The notes under the pieces: model-generated
What the model saw: only the letters and a program-made list of their open reading frames with translations
Told to the model about the DNA's origin: nothing
Database searches by the model: none
Translations under genes and position numbers: made by a program
NCBI GenBank assembly: GCA_031255615.1
Contig: JAIRSD010000253.1
Coordinates: 1 to 13,791 of the forward strand
Length of the DNA: 13,791 nt
Direction of reading: 5' to 3'
Source of the DNA: Treponema sp.
GTDB taxonomy: Bacteria; Spirochaetota; Spirochaetia; Treponematales; Breznakiellaceae
Shown here: positions 1 through 6,420 of the stretch, piece by piece
How positions within the stretch are numbered: position 1 is the first letter of the stretch
Layout of the letters: each line of letters begins with the position of its first letter

Positions 1-38
1 GTTTTCCAAATTGAGAATCTTTGGCGGGAACGTCTTTC

Positions 39-67
39 TTGACAAATAATGAACCCTGGGTTATAAA
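39..67 (+). promoter_or_regulatory. Sigma70-type promoter of the solute-binding protein gene
   Basis: TTGACA (39-44) and TATAAA (62-67) are separated by exactly 17 bp, a near-consensus housekeeping promoter. The expected transcription start is near 74, giving a 5' leader of about 70 nt. The leader contains a weak inverted repeat, TGATCC (84-89) with GGATCA (113-118), and ends in a good Shine-Dalgarno AAGGAG (134-139) ahead of the ATG at 146. No LacI-type box was seen here, in contrast to the region before the permease genes. Confidence 0.75.
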
Positions 68-145
68 GGATAGATATATTTTCTGATCCTCCTCCCATAC
101 AGACAATATGCGGGATCAAAAAAATCCAAAGGAAAGGAGTTAGCG

Positions 146-1387
146 ATGAAAAAATTTTTGCTCGTGGTTTTTATCCTGGCGTCAGGATGGATGGCCTTCG
201 CCGGCGGCAGGCGGGATTCCGGAAGCGCCGATGGGACGGTGACGGTTAATTTCTACGCCCACAGCGATAATGAGGCTATTATCAAGGAAATGGTTGACCG
301 CTTCAATGCGCAAAACAACGGAATCCGGGTGGTCCAGCACATTATCGCCAATGACGATTATGATGATAAAATAAAGGTCCTTACCGCCGGGACATCGGGG
401 GAAATGGACGCCCTTTGGATACGCACGCCGGCCCAGACCCAGCAATACATTACGAACCGGGCCCTTGTCGATCTCGGCCCCTTCGCCGCCGAGTCGGGGA
501 TCGATCTTTCTCCCATCAAGGAATCATCCCTTAAGGGGGCGATGGATTCAAGCGGCAAATTCTACGGGCTCCCGACCACGGGATCCTGCTGGATGGTGTA
601 TTACAACATGGATCTTTTCGACGCCAAGGGACTCCCTTACCCTGTTAACCTTACCTGGGATGAGTATCTGGATCTGGCGAAGGAGCTTACCTATACCGAG
701 GGGGGAAAGAAGTATTGGGGCGGCCTGTGCCCTCCCTGGACGATGAATTTGGGGGCCTCCGCCGCCGGGGAATACCTTACCGCCAGCGAGCCCATGCCTT
801 TTACCCGGCGTTACGCCGAAGTATTGCACCGGATGTATGTTGACGATAAAAGCCACCCCGGCATCGCGGAGATGAGCGTCGGCACCTTTGATATTAGTTC
901 GATGTTCCAGTCCGGCACCGCCTACATGATGATCATGGGGGACTGGTCCTTCACCCTGGAGACCCCCTTTAAGTTCGGCGTGGCCCCCCTGCCCGTTTTC
1001 CCGGGAGTCCAAAAGGAATCCTCCGTGGGCCAGGCTTCCTACTACTGCATTTCGCGGAATTCGAAGCACCAGAAAGAGGCTTACAAGTTTATCGAATTCT
1101 GCACCGCCAGCGCGGAAGGGACTTCGGTATACGCCCGGCATAAAAGCGTTCCCTCCTATTCCACCCCGGAATCTTCGGCGGAATACCGCAGGTTAGTCAC
1201 CCTTCCGGGGGTTGAATTCCGGTTCTCGTCCAGGGTCGCGCCGGAGCAGGGTTCCGAGCCCTATTACGGCGCCGTCAACGACGCCTTTATCCAGGAACTC
1301 CAGCTTTATCTGCTTGGGGAGCAGTCCCTGGACGATTGTTTCAACAAATTTTTTGCCCTGCGTAAAGAAGTAATCAGCAACTTCTAA
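146..1387 (+). CDS. Carbohydrate ABC transporter substrate-binding protein (family 1)
   Basis: This is a 413-residue periplasmic sugar-binding protein of the MalE/UgpB class (extracellular solute-binding family 1), which captures a sugar or oligosaccharide and hands it to the membrane permeases. Residues 1 to about 19 form a signal peptide (MKK, hydrophobic core, then AFA before GG). There is no lipobox cysteine, so processing by signal peptidase I is expected. The family fold is seen in the N-terminal VTVNFYAHSDNEAIIKEMV, the hinge segment GLPTTGSCWMVYYNMDLFDA and the late segment SVGQASYYCISRNSKHQKEA. Length is normal for the family. The start at 146 is fixed by the AAGGAG Shine-Dalgarno and the upstream promoter. 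The cognate permeases follow only after a 417-bp gap holding a terminator, which is unusual for an operon of this type. The substrate cannot be read from sequence; the CBM9-like neighbour suggests a plant-polysaccharide-derived glycoside. Confidence 0.93.
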   Translation: MKKFLLVVFILASGWMAFAGGRRDSGSADGTVTVNFYAHSDNEAIIKEMVDRFNAQNNGIRVVQHIIANDDYDDKIKVLTAGTSGEMDALWIRTPAQTQQYITNRALVDLGPFAAESGIDLSPIKESSLKGAMDSSGKFYGLPTTGSCWMVYYNMDLFDAKGLPYPVNLTWDEYLDLAKELTYTEGGKKYWGGLCPPWTMNLGASAAGEYLTASEPMPFTRRYAEVLHRMYVDDKSHPGIAEMSVGTFDISSMFQSGTAYMMIMGDWSFTLETPFKFGVAPLPVFPGVQKESSVGQASYYCISRNSKHQKEAYKFIEFCTASAEGTSVYARHKSVPSYSTPESSAEYRRLVTLPGVEFRFSSRVAPEQGSEPYYGAVNDAFIQELQLYLLGEQSLDDCFNKFFALRKEVISNF

Positions 1388-1390
1388 CAT

Positions 1391-1440
1391 GAGAATTGTT
1401 CAGAAACTGAAGTTTCTGAACAACAACCGCTTTAAAAAAA
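1391..1440 (+). repeat. Dispersed hairpin repeat, copy 1
   Basis: A perfect 12-bp inverted repeat (left arm 1396-1407 TTGTTCAGAAAC, loop TGAA, right arm 1412-1423) is followed by CAACCGC and an A run. It begins a few bases after the stop codon of the binding-protein gene. A second copy lies at 4832-4880 with the same flank (ACAACAACCGC) and a compensatory stem change, so this is a repeat family and not a one-off hairpin. It has no T tract of its own. Confidence 0.75.
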
Positions 1441-1445
1441 CGAAG

Positions 1446-1482
1446 AAAAACGTTGATTTCCCCGGGAAATCAACGTTTTTTT
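1446..1482 (+). terminator. Strong Rho-independent terminator after the binding-protein gene
   Basis: A 15-bp perfect stem, arm 1446-1460 (AAAAACGTTGATTTC) and arm 1466-1480, closes over a CCCGG centre and runs into T(7) at 1476-1482. The A run on the other side makes it potentially bidirectional. It lies 58 bp after the stop codon and should cut the binding-protein mRNA off from the permease genes, at least partly. Confidence 0.85.
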
Positions 1483-1484
1483 CA

Positions 1485-1523
1485 GGGTCTGTTCAATAAC
1501 CAACCGGGTTATTGAACAGACCC
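1485..1523. repeat. 17-bp stem inverted repeat
   Basis: Arm 1485-1501 (GGGTCTGTTCAATAACC) pairs perfectly with 1507-1523 across a 5-nt loop. It sits 2 bp beyond the terminator and lacks a T tail. It is a distinct palindrome in the same hairpin cluster and could be a repeat element, an mRNA-end stabiliser or a protein-binding site. Confidence 0.7.
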
Positions 1524-1527
1524 ATTC

Positions 1528-1561
1528 CCCGGCGGGTTGTGCGGAGCTTCGCCCCGCCGGG
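1528..1561. repeat. GC-rich inverted repeat
   Basis: CCCGGCGGG (1528-1536) and CCCGCCGGG (1553-1561) form a 9-bp stem around a GCGGAGCTTCGC-containing loop that can fold further. It is the last of four inverted repeats in the gap between the binding-protein and permease genes. No function can be assigned. Confidence 0.55.
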
Positions 1562-1610
1562 TCCGGCAATCCGGGGCCGTTTTGGCGTTGTTATGTTGAA
1601 GCGGCCCCGA

Positions 1611-1642
1611 TGGAAATGTTTTTAAGTGGAAACGTTTTTAAG
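1611..1642 (+). promoter_or_regulatory. Tandem 16-bp box, LacI-family-operator-like
   Basis: Two directly adjacent 16-bp units, 1611-1626 (TGGAAATGTTTTTAAG) and 1627-1642 (TGGAAACGTTTTTAAG), differ at one base. The second contains the palindromic core AAACGTTT with the central CpG typical of LacI/CcpA-type operators; the first has a TG centre. The pair lies 163 bp upstream of the first permease start, where a sugar-responsive regulator would be expected. No regulator gene is in the window and no convincing promoter was found beside the boxes, so the regulatory role is an inference. Confidence 0.4.
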
Positions 1643-1804
1643 CGCCCGTGCTTCGGGGCCGGAGTTTCCGAACAAATCTCTTGCATAATCCGCCTGGAAT
1701 CCCCGGTTTTTGGGCTTTTGGGCGGATCCGGGGTGGATGCTGGAGCGGCGGCCGTCCCTGTCCGCGGTTTTCGATTTCGGGATTCCAGGATTGAGGGAGG
1801 AAAG

Positions 1805-2716
1805 ATGGGACAAAAGAGAAACAGGATACCGCCCATCCAGCGGAAAGAGGCCGCGGCGGGTTACTTGTATCTGCTTCCGAATTTCGCAGGTTTTCTTATT
1901 TTTACCGCCCTGCCGGTTGTTGTGGGCTTTGTCATAAGTTTTTCGGATTACACCGGTTTTCCCGGCGCGTCCCTGGTGGGTATTTTCAATTACGCCAAAC
2001 TTTTTAAGGATTCCCAGTTTATCGCCGCCCTGAAAAACAATTTGTTGTATTCCGCCGCCAGCGTGCCCCTTACCATATTGGTAGCCCTGCTTTTGGCGCT
2101 GATGCTTAACCGGGGCGTATTCATGGGGGGGCTTTTTAAGACCATTTATTTTTTTCCCAACCTTACATCCATGGTGGCGGTAAGCTGCGTCGCGATGCTC
2201 CTTTTCGAACCGAACCAGGGGCCCCTTAACCATTTTTTGTCCTTCCTCGGCATACCCCACGACAAATTGCCCCAATGGTTTTTTTCCACAAAAACGGCGT
2301 TGATGACGGTAGTAACCGTGGTGGTGTGGAAGCAGGCGGGCTTTTATATGATCATGTTTCTCGCGGGACTCAAAAATATTCCCCAGCACCTCTACGAGGC
2401 GGCGCGAATCGACGGGGCAAGTTCCTGGGATTGTTTTAAAAATGTTACCTGGCCCATGCTTAGTCCCACCACATTCATGGTAACGATATTTTGCATTATA
2501 GGTTCCTTCCAGGTCTTCGACATTATCAATGTAACGACCAAGGGGGGGCCCGGAAGGGCGACAACGGTGCTGGTCTTCCGAATCTACAAAGAGGCCTTTT
2601 CAAACTGGAAAATGGGTTACGCTTCGGCTATCGCCTACTTTCTTTTTATGATGATTTTGATTGTTACCCTTGTGCAGTGGCAGGGTCAAAAAAAATGGGT
2701 CAACGACGACCTGTAG
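1805..2716 (+). CDS. Carbohydrate ABC transporter permease, MalF/UgpA type
   Basis: This is an integral inner-membrane subunit of a CUT1-class sugar importer, 303 residues from the ATG at 1805. I chose that start because GAGGGAGG lies just upstream (around 1793-1800) and the protein then begins MGQKRNRIPP, followed by the first membrane segment (about residues 20-46), at normal family length. An in-frame ATG at 1610 would add 65 residues without family character. Several hydrophobic segments follow. The cytoplasmic EAA loop that docks the ATPase is clear at about 198-217 (EAARIDGASSWDCFKNVTWP). The second permease starts 9 bp after the stop, so the two are co-transcribed and should form a heterodimer. 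The unusually long leader carries the tandem operator-like boxes. Confidence 0.93.
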   Translation: MGQKRNRIPPIQRKEAAAGYLYLLPNFAGFLIFTALPVVVGFVISFSDYTGFPGASLVGIFNYAKLFKDSQFIAALKNNLLYSAASVPLTILVALLLALMLNRGVFMGGLFKTIYFFPNLTSMVAVSCVAMLLFEPNQGPLNHFLSFLGIPHDKLPQWFFSTKTALMTVVTVVVWKQAGFYMIMFLAGLKNIPQHLYEAARIDGASSWDCFKNVTWPMLSPTTFMVTIFCIIGSFQVFDIINVTTKGGPGRATTVLVFRIYKEAFSNWKMGYASAIAYFLFMMILIVTLVQWQGQKKWVNDDL

Positions 2717-2725
2717 GAGGAAAGG

Positions 2726-3604
2726 ATGGCGGATATGCTGCTGGGCGGAAAAAAAAACAGGAGTCCCCTGCCGTCAATCAAGAAACAGTCCCGGGTAGTG
2801 TCTATCATATTTTTTGCGCTTTGCCTGCTGGCGGCCTATATCATGGTGGTTCCCTTTGTGTGGATGCTCAGCGCTTCGTTTAAAACCAACACGGAAATGT
2901 TCGGCTATCCTATCAAGTGGATTCCCGAAGTATTCAGAACCGTAAACTACCGTACCGTCTGGATCGATATAGATTTTATCGTCTATTTTTTTAATACCTT
3001 TAAGCTGGCCTTTATCATAACGGCGGTGCAGCTTTTTACCTGTTCGCTGGCGGCCTTTTCCTTTTCCAAACTGCGCTTTCCCGGCAGGGACAAGATCTTC
3101 CTTGGGTATCTGGCGACCATGATGGTGCCCTGGCACGCCATTATGATACCCCAGTTTATCATTGTTAAGGGGCTGCGCTTGTATAATACCCATGCCGCCC
3201 TGATTGTGCTGCAGGCATTCAGCGCCTTCGGGGTCTTCCTTCTTCGGCAGAACATGCTCAGCATACCCGACAGCCTCCACGAGGCCGCGAAGATTGACGG
3301 GTGCAGCTTTTTTAAGACCTATTGGAAAATTATTCTTCCCCTTACCAAGACTGGACTTGCGACGCTCGGCATACTAACCTTTAATGGTATATGGAATGAT
3401 TACATGGGGCCCATGATTTACCTGGATTCGGATCATCTTAAGACGATTCAGCTTGCCCTTGCCACTTTCCGGGAGGAATACTCCGCCGATTATGGAGCGA
3501 TTATGGCGGGGACCGTGTGTTCCATCATTCCCATTGTTATTGTGTATATTTTCGCGCAGAAGCATATAGTCCAGGGAATCGCCTATGCGGGGCTCAAGGG
3601 CTGA
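2726..3604 (+). CDS. Carbohydrate ABC transporter permease, MalG/UgpE type
   Basis: This is the second membrane subunit of the sugar importer, 292 residues. A strong Shine-Dalgarno, AGGAGG (2715-2720), overlaps the stop codon of the preceding permease, with the ATG at 2726, indicating tight co-translation. The N-terminal cytoplasmic stretch is basic. The first membrane segment is at about residues 26-50 and ends in WMLSASFKT, which is typical of MalG-type subunits. The ATPase-docking EAA loop is at about 186-205 (EAAKIDGCSFFKTYWKIILP). The C-terminus (GIAYAGLKG) matches the usual family ending. No ATPase gene follows. In many bacteria one shared ATPase (MsmX/UgpC type) serves several such importers, and that is the expectation here. 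Confidence 0.93.
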   Translation: MADMLLGGKKNRSPLPSIKKQSRVVSIIFFALCLLAAYIMVVPFVWMLSASFKTNTEMFGYPIKWIPEVFRTVNYRTVWIDIDFIVYFFNTFKLAFIITAVQLFTCSLAAFSFSKLRFPGRDKIFLGYLATMMVPWHAIMIPQFIIVKGLRLYNTHAALIVLQAFSAFGVFLLRQNMLSIPDSLHEAAKIDGCSFFKTYWKIILPLTKTGLATLGILTFNGIWNDYMGPMIYLDSDHLKTIQLALATFREEYSADYGAIMAGTVCSIIPIVIVYIFAQKHIVQGIAYAGLKG

Positions 3605-3629
3605 AATTTCCGACCCGAGGGAGGCTGTT

Positions 3630-4436
3630 ATGGATTATCGGATATCTGAGGATAAACTTGCCCACTACGAGTGCCGGAGGGTGCGCGAGGCCTTCCCCAT
3701 AGACGGGAATCTGGACAAGCCGGTGTGGAAGGGGGCGGAAAGGTCCCGCCGTTTTGTGGACATGGTTACCGGTGAACCGGCCCCCCTTAACACCCAGGCC
3801 GCCGCCCTGTGGGACGAGAAGGCCCTTTATGTCGCCTACTGGATCGACGAACCCGATGTCCGGGCTTCTTTTACCGAGCGGGATTCCCTTGTCTGGTTCG
3901 ATAACGACGTGGAACTTTTTTTTGACGGCGAGGACTGCTACTACGAATTTGAAATAAACGCCTTTAATACGGTGTACGAGGTCTTTTTTATTTACCAGGA
4001 CGCCCTAAAAAAGGGAAGCCGTTTTGATACTCCCCAGTTTGATCTGTACAGCCGGGATGTGGATGTCTTGAGCGGTTTCCAGGATGCGGCCCGTTTCAGG
4101 AAGCATCATCGGGGCCGGCGCTGGGCCTTTATGGATTTTGACTTTCCCGGCCTCCAAAGCGGCGTCAAGGTTGACGGAAGGATCAACGATTCGTTCCACC
4201 TTGACAAGGGCTGGACGGTGGAACTGGCCTTTCCTTGGGAGGGCTTTAAGATTCTCAGCCCCGGCAAGACCTTCCCCCCAAGGGAGGGGGACAGCATCCG
4301 CTGCCAGTTTTTCCGCTTCGAGAATCTGCGGGCCAACGGCAGGGCCCTGGCAAGCGCCGGCTGGGCCCTGAACGAACACGGGGTCTACGATTCGCATATC
4401 CCGGAGAATTTCGCCTGGCTGCACTTTCGGGAGTAG
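3630..4436 (+). CDS. Cytoplasmic CBM9-like carbohydrate-binding protein
   Basis: A 268-residue protein resembling the family 9 carbohydrate-binding module (CBM9 / DOMON-like beta sandwich). The family pattern is visible as AFPIDGNLDKPVWKGAE (about 21-37), then AAALWDEKALYVAYWIDEPD (57-76), then DNDVELFFDGEDCYYEFEIN (91-110), and near the end GWTVELAFPWEGF. No signal peptide, catalytic domain or membrane segment is seen, so it appears to be a free cytoplasmic binding protein, unlike CBM9 modules attached to secreted xylanases. The start at 3630 is supported by GAGGGAGG (3617-3624) five bases upstream; an in-frame ATG at 3585 lies inside the permease gene. It follows the permease by 25 bp and is clearly in that operon, so it probably handles the imported glycoside. 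Its biochemical role is not established. Confidence 0.8.
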   Translation: MDYRISEDKLAHYECRRVREAFPIDGNLDKPVWKGAERSRRFVDMVTGEPAPLNTQAAALWDEKALYVAYWIDEPDVRASFTERDSLVWFDNDVELFFDGEDCYYEFEINAFNTVYEVFFIYQDALKKGSRFDTPQFDLYSRDVDVLSGFQDAARFRKHHRGRRWAFMDFDFPGLQSGVKVDGRINDSFHLDKGWTVELAFPWEGFKILSPGKTFPPREGDSIRCQFFRFENLRANGRALASAGWALNEHGVYDSHIPENFAWLHFRE

Positions 4437-4680
4437 CGGCTTGCCCGCACGAAATCACCGAACAGGGAAGTAAAGCGCCGGGGCGCGTCAGAGAACATGA
4501 AGGAATCAGCAATGCCCGGTTAGTATATGCCGCATGTCGAAGGCAGGCTGCCGGGGCTGCGCTCCAGGTCTGCTCTGCACCCCTCCTGTCTGAGACAGAT
4601 CAAGGCTCAACCGGGAACCACCGTGAAAGATACAGCAGTAGGCCGCTTGGCCTAAGAAATCAGATATATGGCCGGAAAAA
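4437..4680. other. Gene-free stretch with possible RNA structure, unidentified
   Basis: No convincing ORF is present. Several short inverted repeats suggest a folded RNA on the plus strand. CCCGGTT (4515-4521) pairs with AACCGGG (4609-4615) as a long-range closing helix. Inside it lies CTGTC-TGA-GACAG (4586-4598), and outside lies TAGGCC-GCTT-GGCCTA (4639-4654). It directly follows the CBM9-like gene and could be a long 3' untranslated region, an independent noncoding RNA or the decayed remnant of a mobile intron. I could not match it to 6S, SRP, tmRNA, RNase P or a riboswitch by eye. Confidence 0.3.
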
Positions 4681-4684
4681 ATTT

Positions 4685-4778
4685 ACCACCAAGGCGGGGA
4701 AGGCGCAGAAAGGGCGGGGACAGGAAGTGCGTATTCATCCCTTCGTGTTCCTGGCGAGCCGCAGCTCGCCTTGGTGGT
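4685..4778. repeat. Palindrome-bounded element, possible small non-autonomous repeat
   Basis: Perfect 12-bp inverted ends, ACCACCAAGGCG (4685-4696) and CGCCTTGGTGGT (4767-4778), flank about 70 bp that includes a nested hairpin GGCGAGC-CGCA-GCTCGCC. Arms of the form ACCACCAAGG...CCTTGGTGGT recur as dispersed palindromic repeats in many bacterial genomes, so this is probably a repeat copy. There is no coding capacity and no obvious target-site duplication. Confidence 0.55.
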
Positions 4779-4831
4779 TACGTTCTCGTCCCGGTTAACA
4801 CTCTTACCTGAGTGTCGGAGTGTAATCAAGA

Positions 4832-4880
4832 TAAGAGTTGTTCGGAAACCGAAGTTTCCGCACAACAACCGCGTAAAAAC
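4832..4880 (+). repeat. Dispersed hairpin repeat, copy 2
   Basis: This copy aligns with 1391-1440 over about 45 bp. CGGAAAC (4843-4849), loop CGAA and GTTTCCG (4854-4860) form the core; one mismatch follows, then five more pairs to 4837/4866, then ACAACAACCGC. Relative to copy 1, an A-T stem pair is replaced by G-C on both arms. It lies between convergent genes. Confidence 0.7.
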
Positions 4881-4894
4881 AGCGGGCCGCCGCT
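4874..4894 (-). terminator. Weak candidate terminator for the oxidoreductase gene
   Basis: Read on the minus strand, AGCGG-CGGC-CCGCT is followed by GTTTTTA. The stem is only 5 bp and lies about 115 bp past the stop codon, so this is the best available candidate and not a firm call. The remainder of this convergent region, 4895-5009, shows nothing else. Confidence 0.35.
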
Positions 4895-5009
4895 CCCCGC
4901 CCCTTTTCCGCCCTCGCGGTCAATTTCCTGGATCCGCGTATCCGGTTTCTTGGCCCAAACAAGGGGATAGGGCCGGCCCGGCATTCGCCGAAACTGAGGC
5001 CGCCCCTTC

Positions 5010-6182
5010 CTAAACCGACACCCAGACCGCCCCCTTTTCCGAACTTTCCACGCATTTCCCGGTGAAGATAACGCCGTCGATCCCCATCTGCAGATCCGGA
5101 AAGTCCAGGTCCCCCTCGCTAAAGGATTCCCCCTTTTTTTGTTTGATAAGGGCGCCGATGTAGGTCCGGTAAATGTTTGCCAGGGCCTCGAAGTAGCCTT
5201 CCGGATGGCCCGAGGGGAGCCGGGAATAGGACTGGGCCGGGGGATAGAAGGGATCCTTGGCCCGGGACAGGGTGGCGTTGGGCTGGCCGAAGCGGGAGAT
5301 CCAGAGGTAGTTGCAGGCCTCCTCGTTCCAGTCCAAGGCCCCCTTTGTCCCGAAGATTCGAATCCGCAGGCCGTTGTCGTAGCCGGAAGCCACCTGGCTG
5401 GTCCAGTACACCCCCTTGGCCCCGCCTTCGTATTCGAGCATGATGGTGGCGTTGTCTTCCAGAACCCGGTCTTTGCCTATCCTGTCCAGCCGGGCGCAGA
5501 GGCTCTTTATACGCAGACCCGTGATGTAGGAAACCAGGCTTTCGATATGGGTGCCCAGGTCCCCCACGCTGTTGGATTTCCCCGCCAGGGCCGGGTCCGT
5601 CCGGGTTACCGCCTGCTTGCTCCCCTGTTTTTCCGCCGGGGGAAGGAGCCATTCCTGGGGATATTCGCCGTTCACAAAGAGGATATCCCCGATCTCCCCC
5701 CGCCGCACCAACTCCCGGGCGTGTTTAACGGTAACATTCCCCGTATAGGTATAGGTGACGGCGCAGAGAAGGTTCTTTTCCCGGGCCAGCTCCGCCAGTT
5801 CCCGGGCTTCCCGTTCTTCCACGGTAAAGGGCTTTTCGCAGACCACGGGGATGCCCCGGCGCAGGAAGGCCTTGGCCGCGGCGTAATGGGAGGTATTGGG
5901 GGAGACCACCACCACAAAGTCGATGCCGTCCGGCCGTTTGGACTCCTCCTCCGCCATGTCCTCGAAATTGGAGTAGAGCCGGTCCTGGGCGATGCCCTGG
6001 GCCGCGCCGGTGATCAGGGTGCCCTCGGGGGAACGGGAAAAACAGCCCGCCGCGAGTTCCCCCATGCCTTCCGACCGGATGGCCCTGCGGTGAACGTCGC
6101 CGATAAAGGAACCGGGGCCCCCGCCCACCATGCCGTACCTAAGTTTCCCCGCGGGCGTGTATTCCGCACTGGCTTCTATCAT
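5010..6182 (-). CDS. Gfo/Idh/MocA family NAD(P)-dependent oxidoreductase
   Basis: A 390-residue cytoplasmic dehydrogenase of the glucose-fructose oxidoreductase / inositol dehydrogenase family, expected to oxidise or reduce a hydroxyl of a sugar, sugar acid or cyclitol. The Rossmann nucleotide loop is GMVGGGPGSFIGDVH (about 17-31). VVSPNTSHY (92-100) and the signature CEKPF (115-119, catalytic-lysine EKP motif) follow. In the substrate domain, GDLGTHIESLVSYITG (207-222) supplies the conserved aspartate and histidine. Length is typical. The start is supported by AGGAGG (minus strand, 6188-6193) five bases upstream. It is convergent with the sugar transporter operon and not part of it. Functional linkage is plausible by proximity but unproven, and the exact substrate cannot be assigned. 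Confidence 0.92.
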   Translation of the reverse strand: MIEASAEYTPAGKLRYGMVGGGPGSFIGDVHRRAIRSEGMGELAAGCFSRSPEGTLITGAAQGIAQDRLYSNFEDMAEEESKRPDGIDFVVVVSPNTSHYAAAKAFLRRGIPVVCEKPFTVEEREARELAELAREKNLLCAVTYTYTGNVTVKHARELVRRGEIGDILFVNGEYPQEWLLPPAEKQGSKQAVTRTDPALAGKSNSVGDLGTHIESLVSYITGLRIKSLCARLDRIGKDRVLEDNATIMLEYEGGAKGVYWTSQVASGYDNGLRIRIFGTKGALDWNEEACNYLWISRFGQPNATLSRAKDPFYPPAQSYSRLPSGHPEGYFEALANIYRTYIGALIKQKKGESFSEGDLDFPDLQMGIDGVIFTGKCVESSEKGAVWVSV

Positions 6183-6233
6183 TGCTGCCTCCTCTGTCCG
6201 CCGCCGCGAAACCCCGGCGGGAACTCATGCTTA

Positions 6234-6262
6234 ATTTAAAACTGTAAAGTTCCCTTGTGCAA
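6234..6262 (-). promoter_or_regulatory. Candidate promoter of the oxidoreductase gene with an internal inverted repeat
   Basis: On the minus strand TTGCAC (6262-6257) and TTAAAT (6239-6234) are spaced 17 bp. Both are only partial matches to consensus. An inverted repeat AACT-N4-AGTT (6240-6251) lies in the spacer, where a repressor could sit. The predicted leader is about 45 nt and includes the AGGAGG ribosome site. Confidence 0.4.
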
Positions 6263-6271
6263 GGCCGATAC

Positions 6272-6301
6272 ATGAAACAGGGAGGGTACAACCCTCTGTA
6301 G
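6272..6301 (+). other. Nine-codon ORF just before a terminator
   Basis: ATG AAA CAG GGA GGG TAC AAC CCT CTG TAG encodes MKQGGYNPL and ends 4 bp before a strong terminator stem. Its central bases also form a small hairpin (GAGGGT-ACA-ACCCTC). Only a poor ribosome site (AAGG, 6262-6265) precedes it and no plus-strand gene follows the terminator. It may be chance sequence inside a small noncoding RNA. Confidence 0.25.
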
Positions 6302-6305
6302 ATGT

Positions 6306-6356
6306 AAGCGGTGTGCAGCGGATTCTATCCGAACGTCCAGGCACACCGCTTTTTTT
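6306..6356 (+). terminator. Rho-independent terminator on the plus strand
   Basis: AAGCGGTGTGC (6306-6316) pairs with GCACACCGCTT (6341-6351), an 11-bp stem. A 24-nt loop contains a smaller CGGAT/ATCCG stem, and T(7) at 6350-6356 follows. The reverse orientation has no T tail, so it acts on plus-strand transcripts. No annotated plus-strand gene lies immediately upstream; it implies a short transcript starting in the 6190-6300 region or readthrough from the transporter operon. Confidence 0.75.
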
Positions 6357-6420
6357 ATGCCGAAAGCTCCGCCCGGATCCGTAACCCAGTTGGGAAAACG
6401 CCGCATGTTATGTGAAATTT

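Noticed and set aside
1610..1804. 65-residue N-terminal extension of the first permease
   Set aside because: There is no ribosome site at 1610, the sequence lacks family character, it overlaps the tandem operator-like box, and a strong GAGGGAGG precedes the ATG at 1805.
146..4436. Complete ABC importer operon including an ATPase
   Set aside because: No Walker A/B or ABC signature (LSGGQ) protein is encoded anywhere in the window.
4609..4660. Cobalamin riboswitch suggested by GGGAACCACCGTGAAAGA
   Set aside because: The remaining conserved B12-box elements are absent and no transporter or cobalamin gene follows on that strand.
4437..4680. Group II intron remnant
   Set aside because: No GUGYG 5' end on the plus strand, no domain V-like hairpin and no reverse transcriptase were found; kept only as an unassigned structured region.
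5139..6239. Plus-strand ORF of 366 codons antisense to the oxidoreductase
   Set aside because: It is a shadow of the Gfo/Idh/MocA gene; the minus strand has a ribosome site and family motifs.
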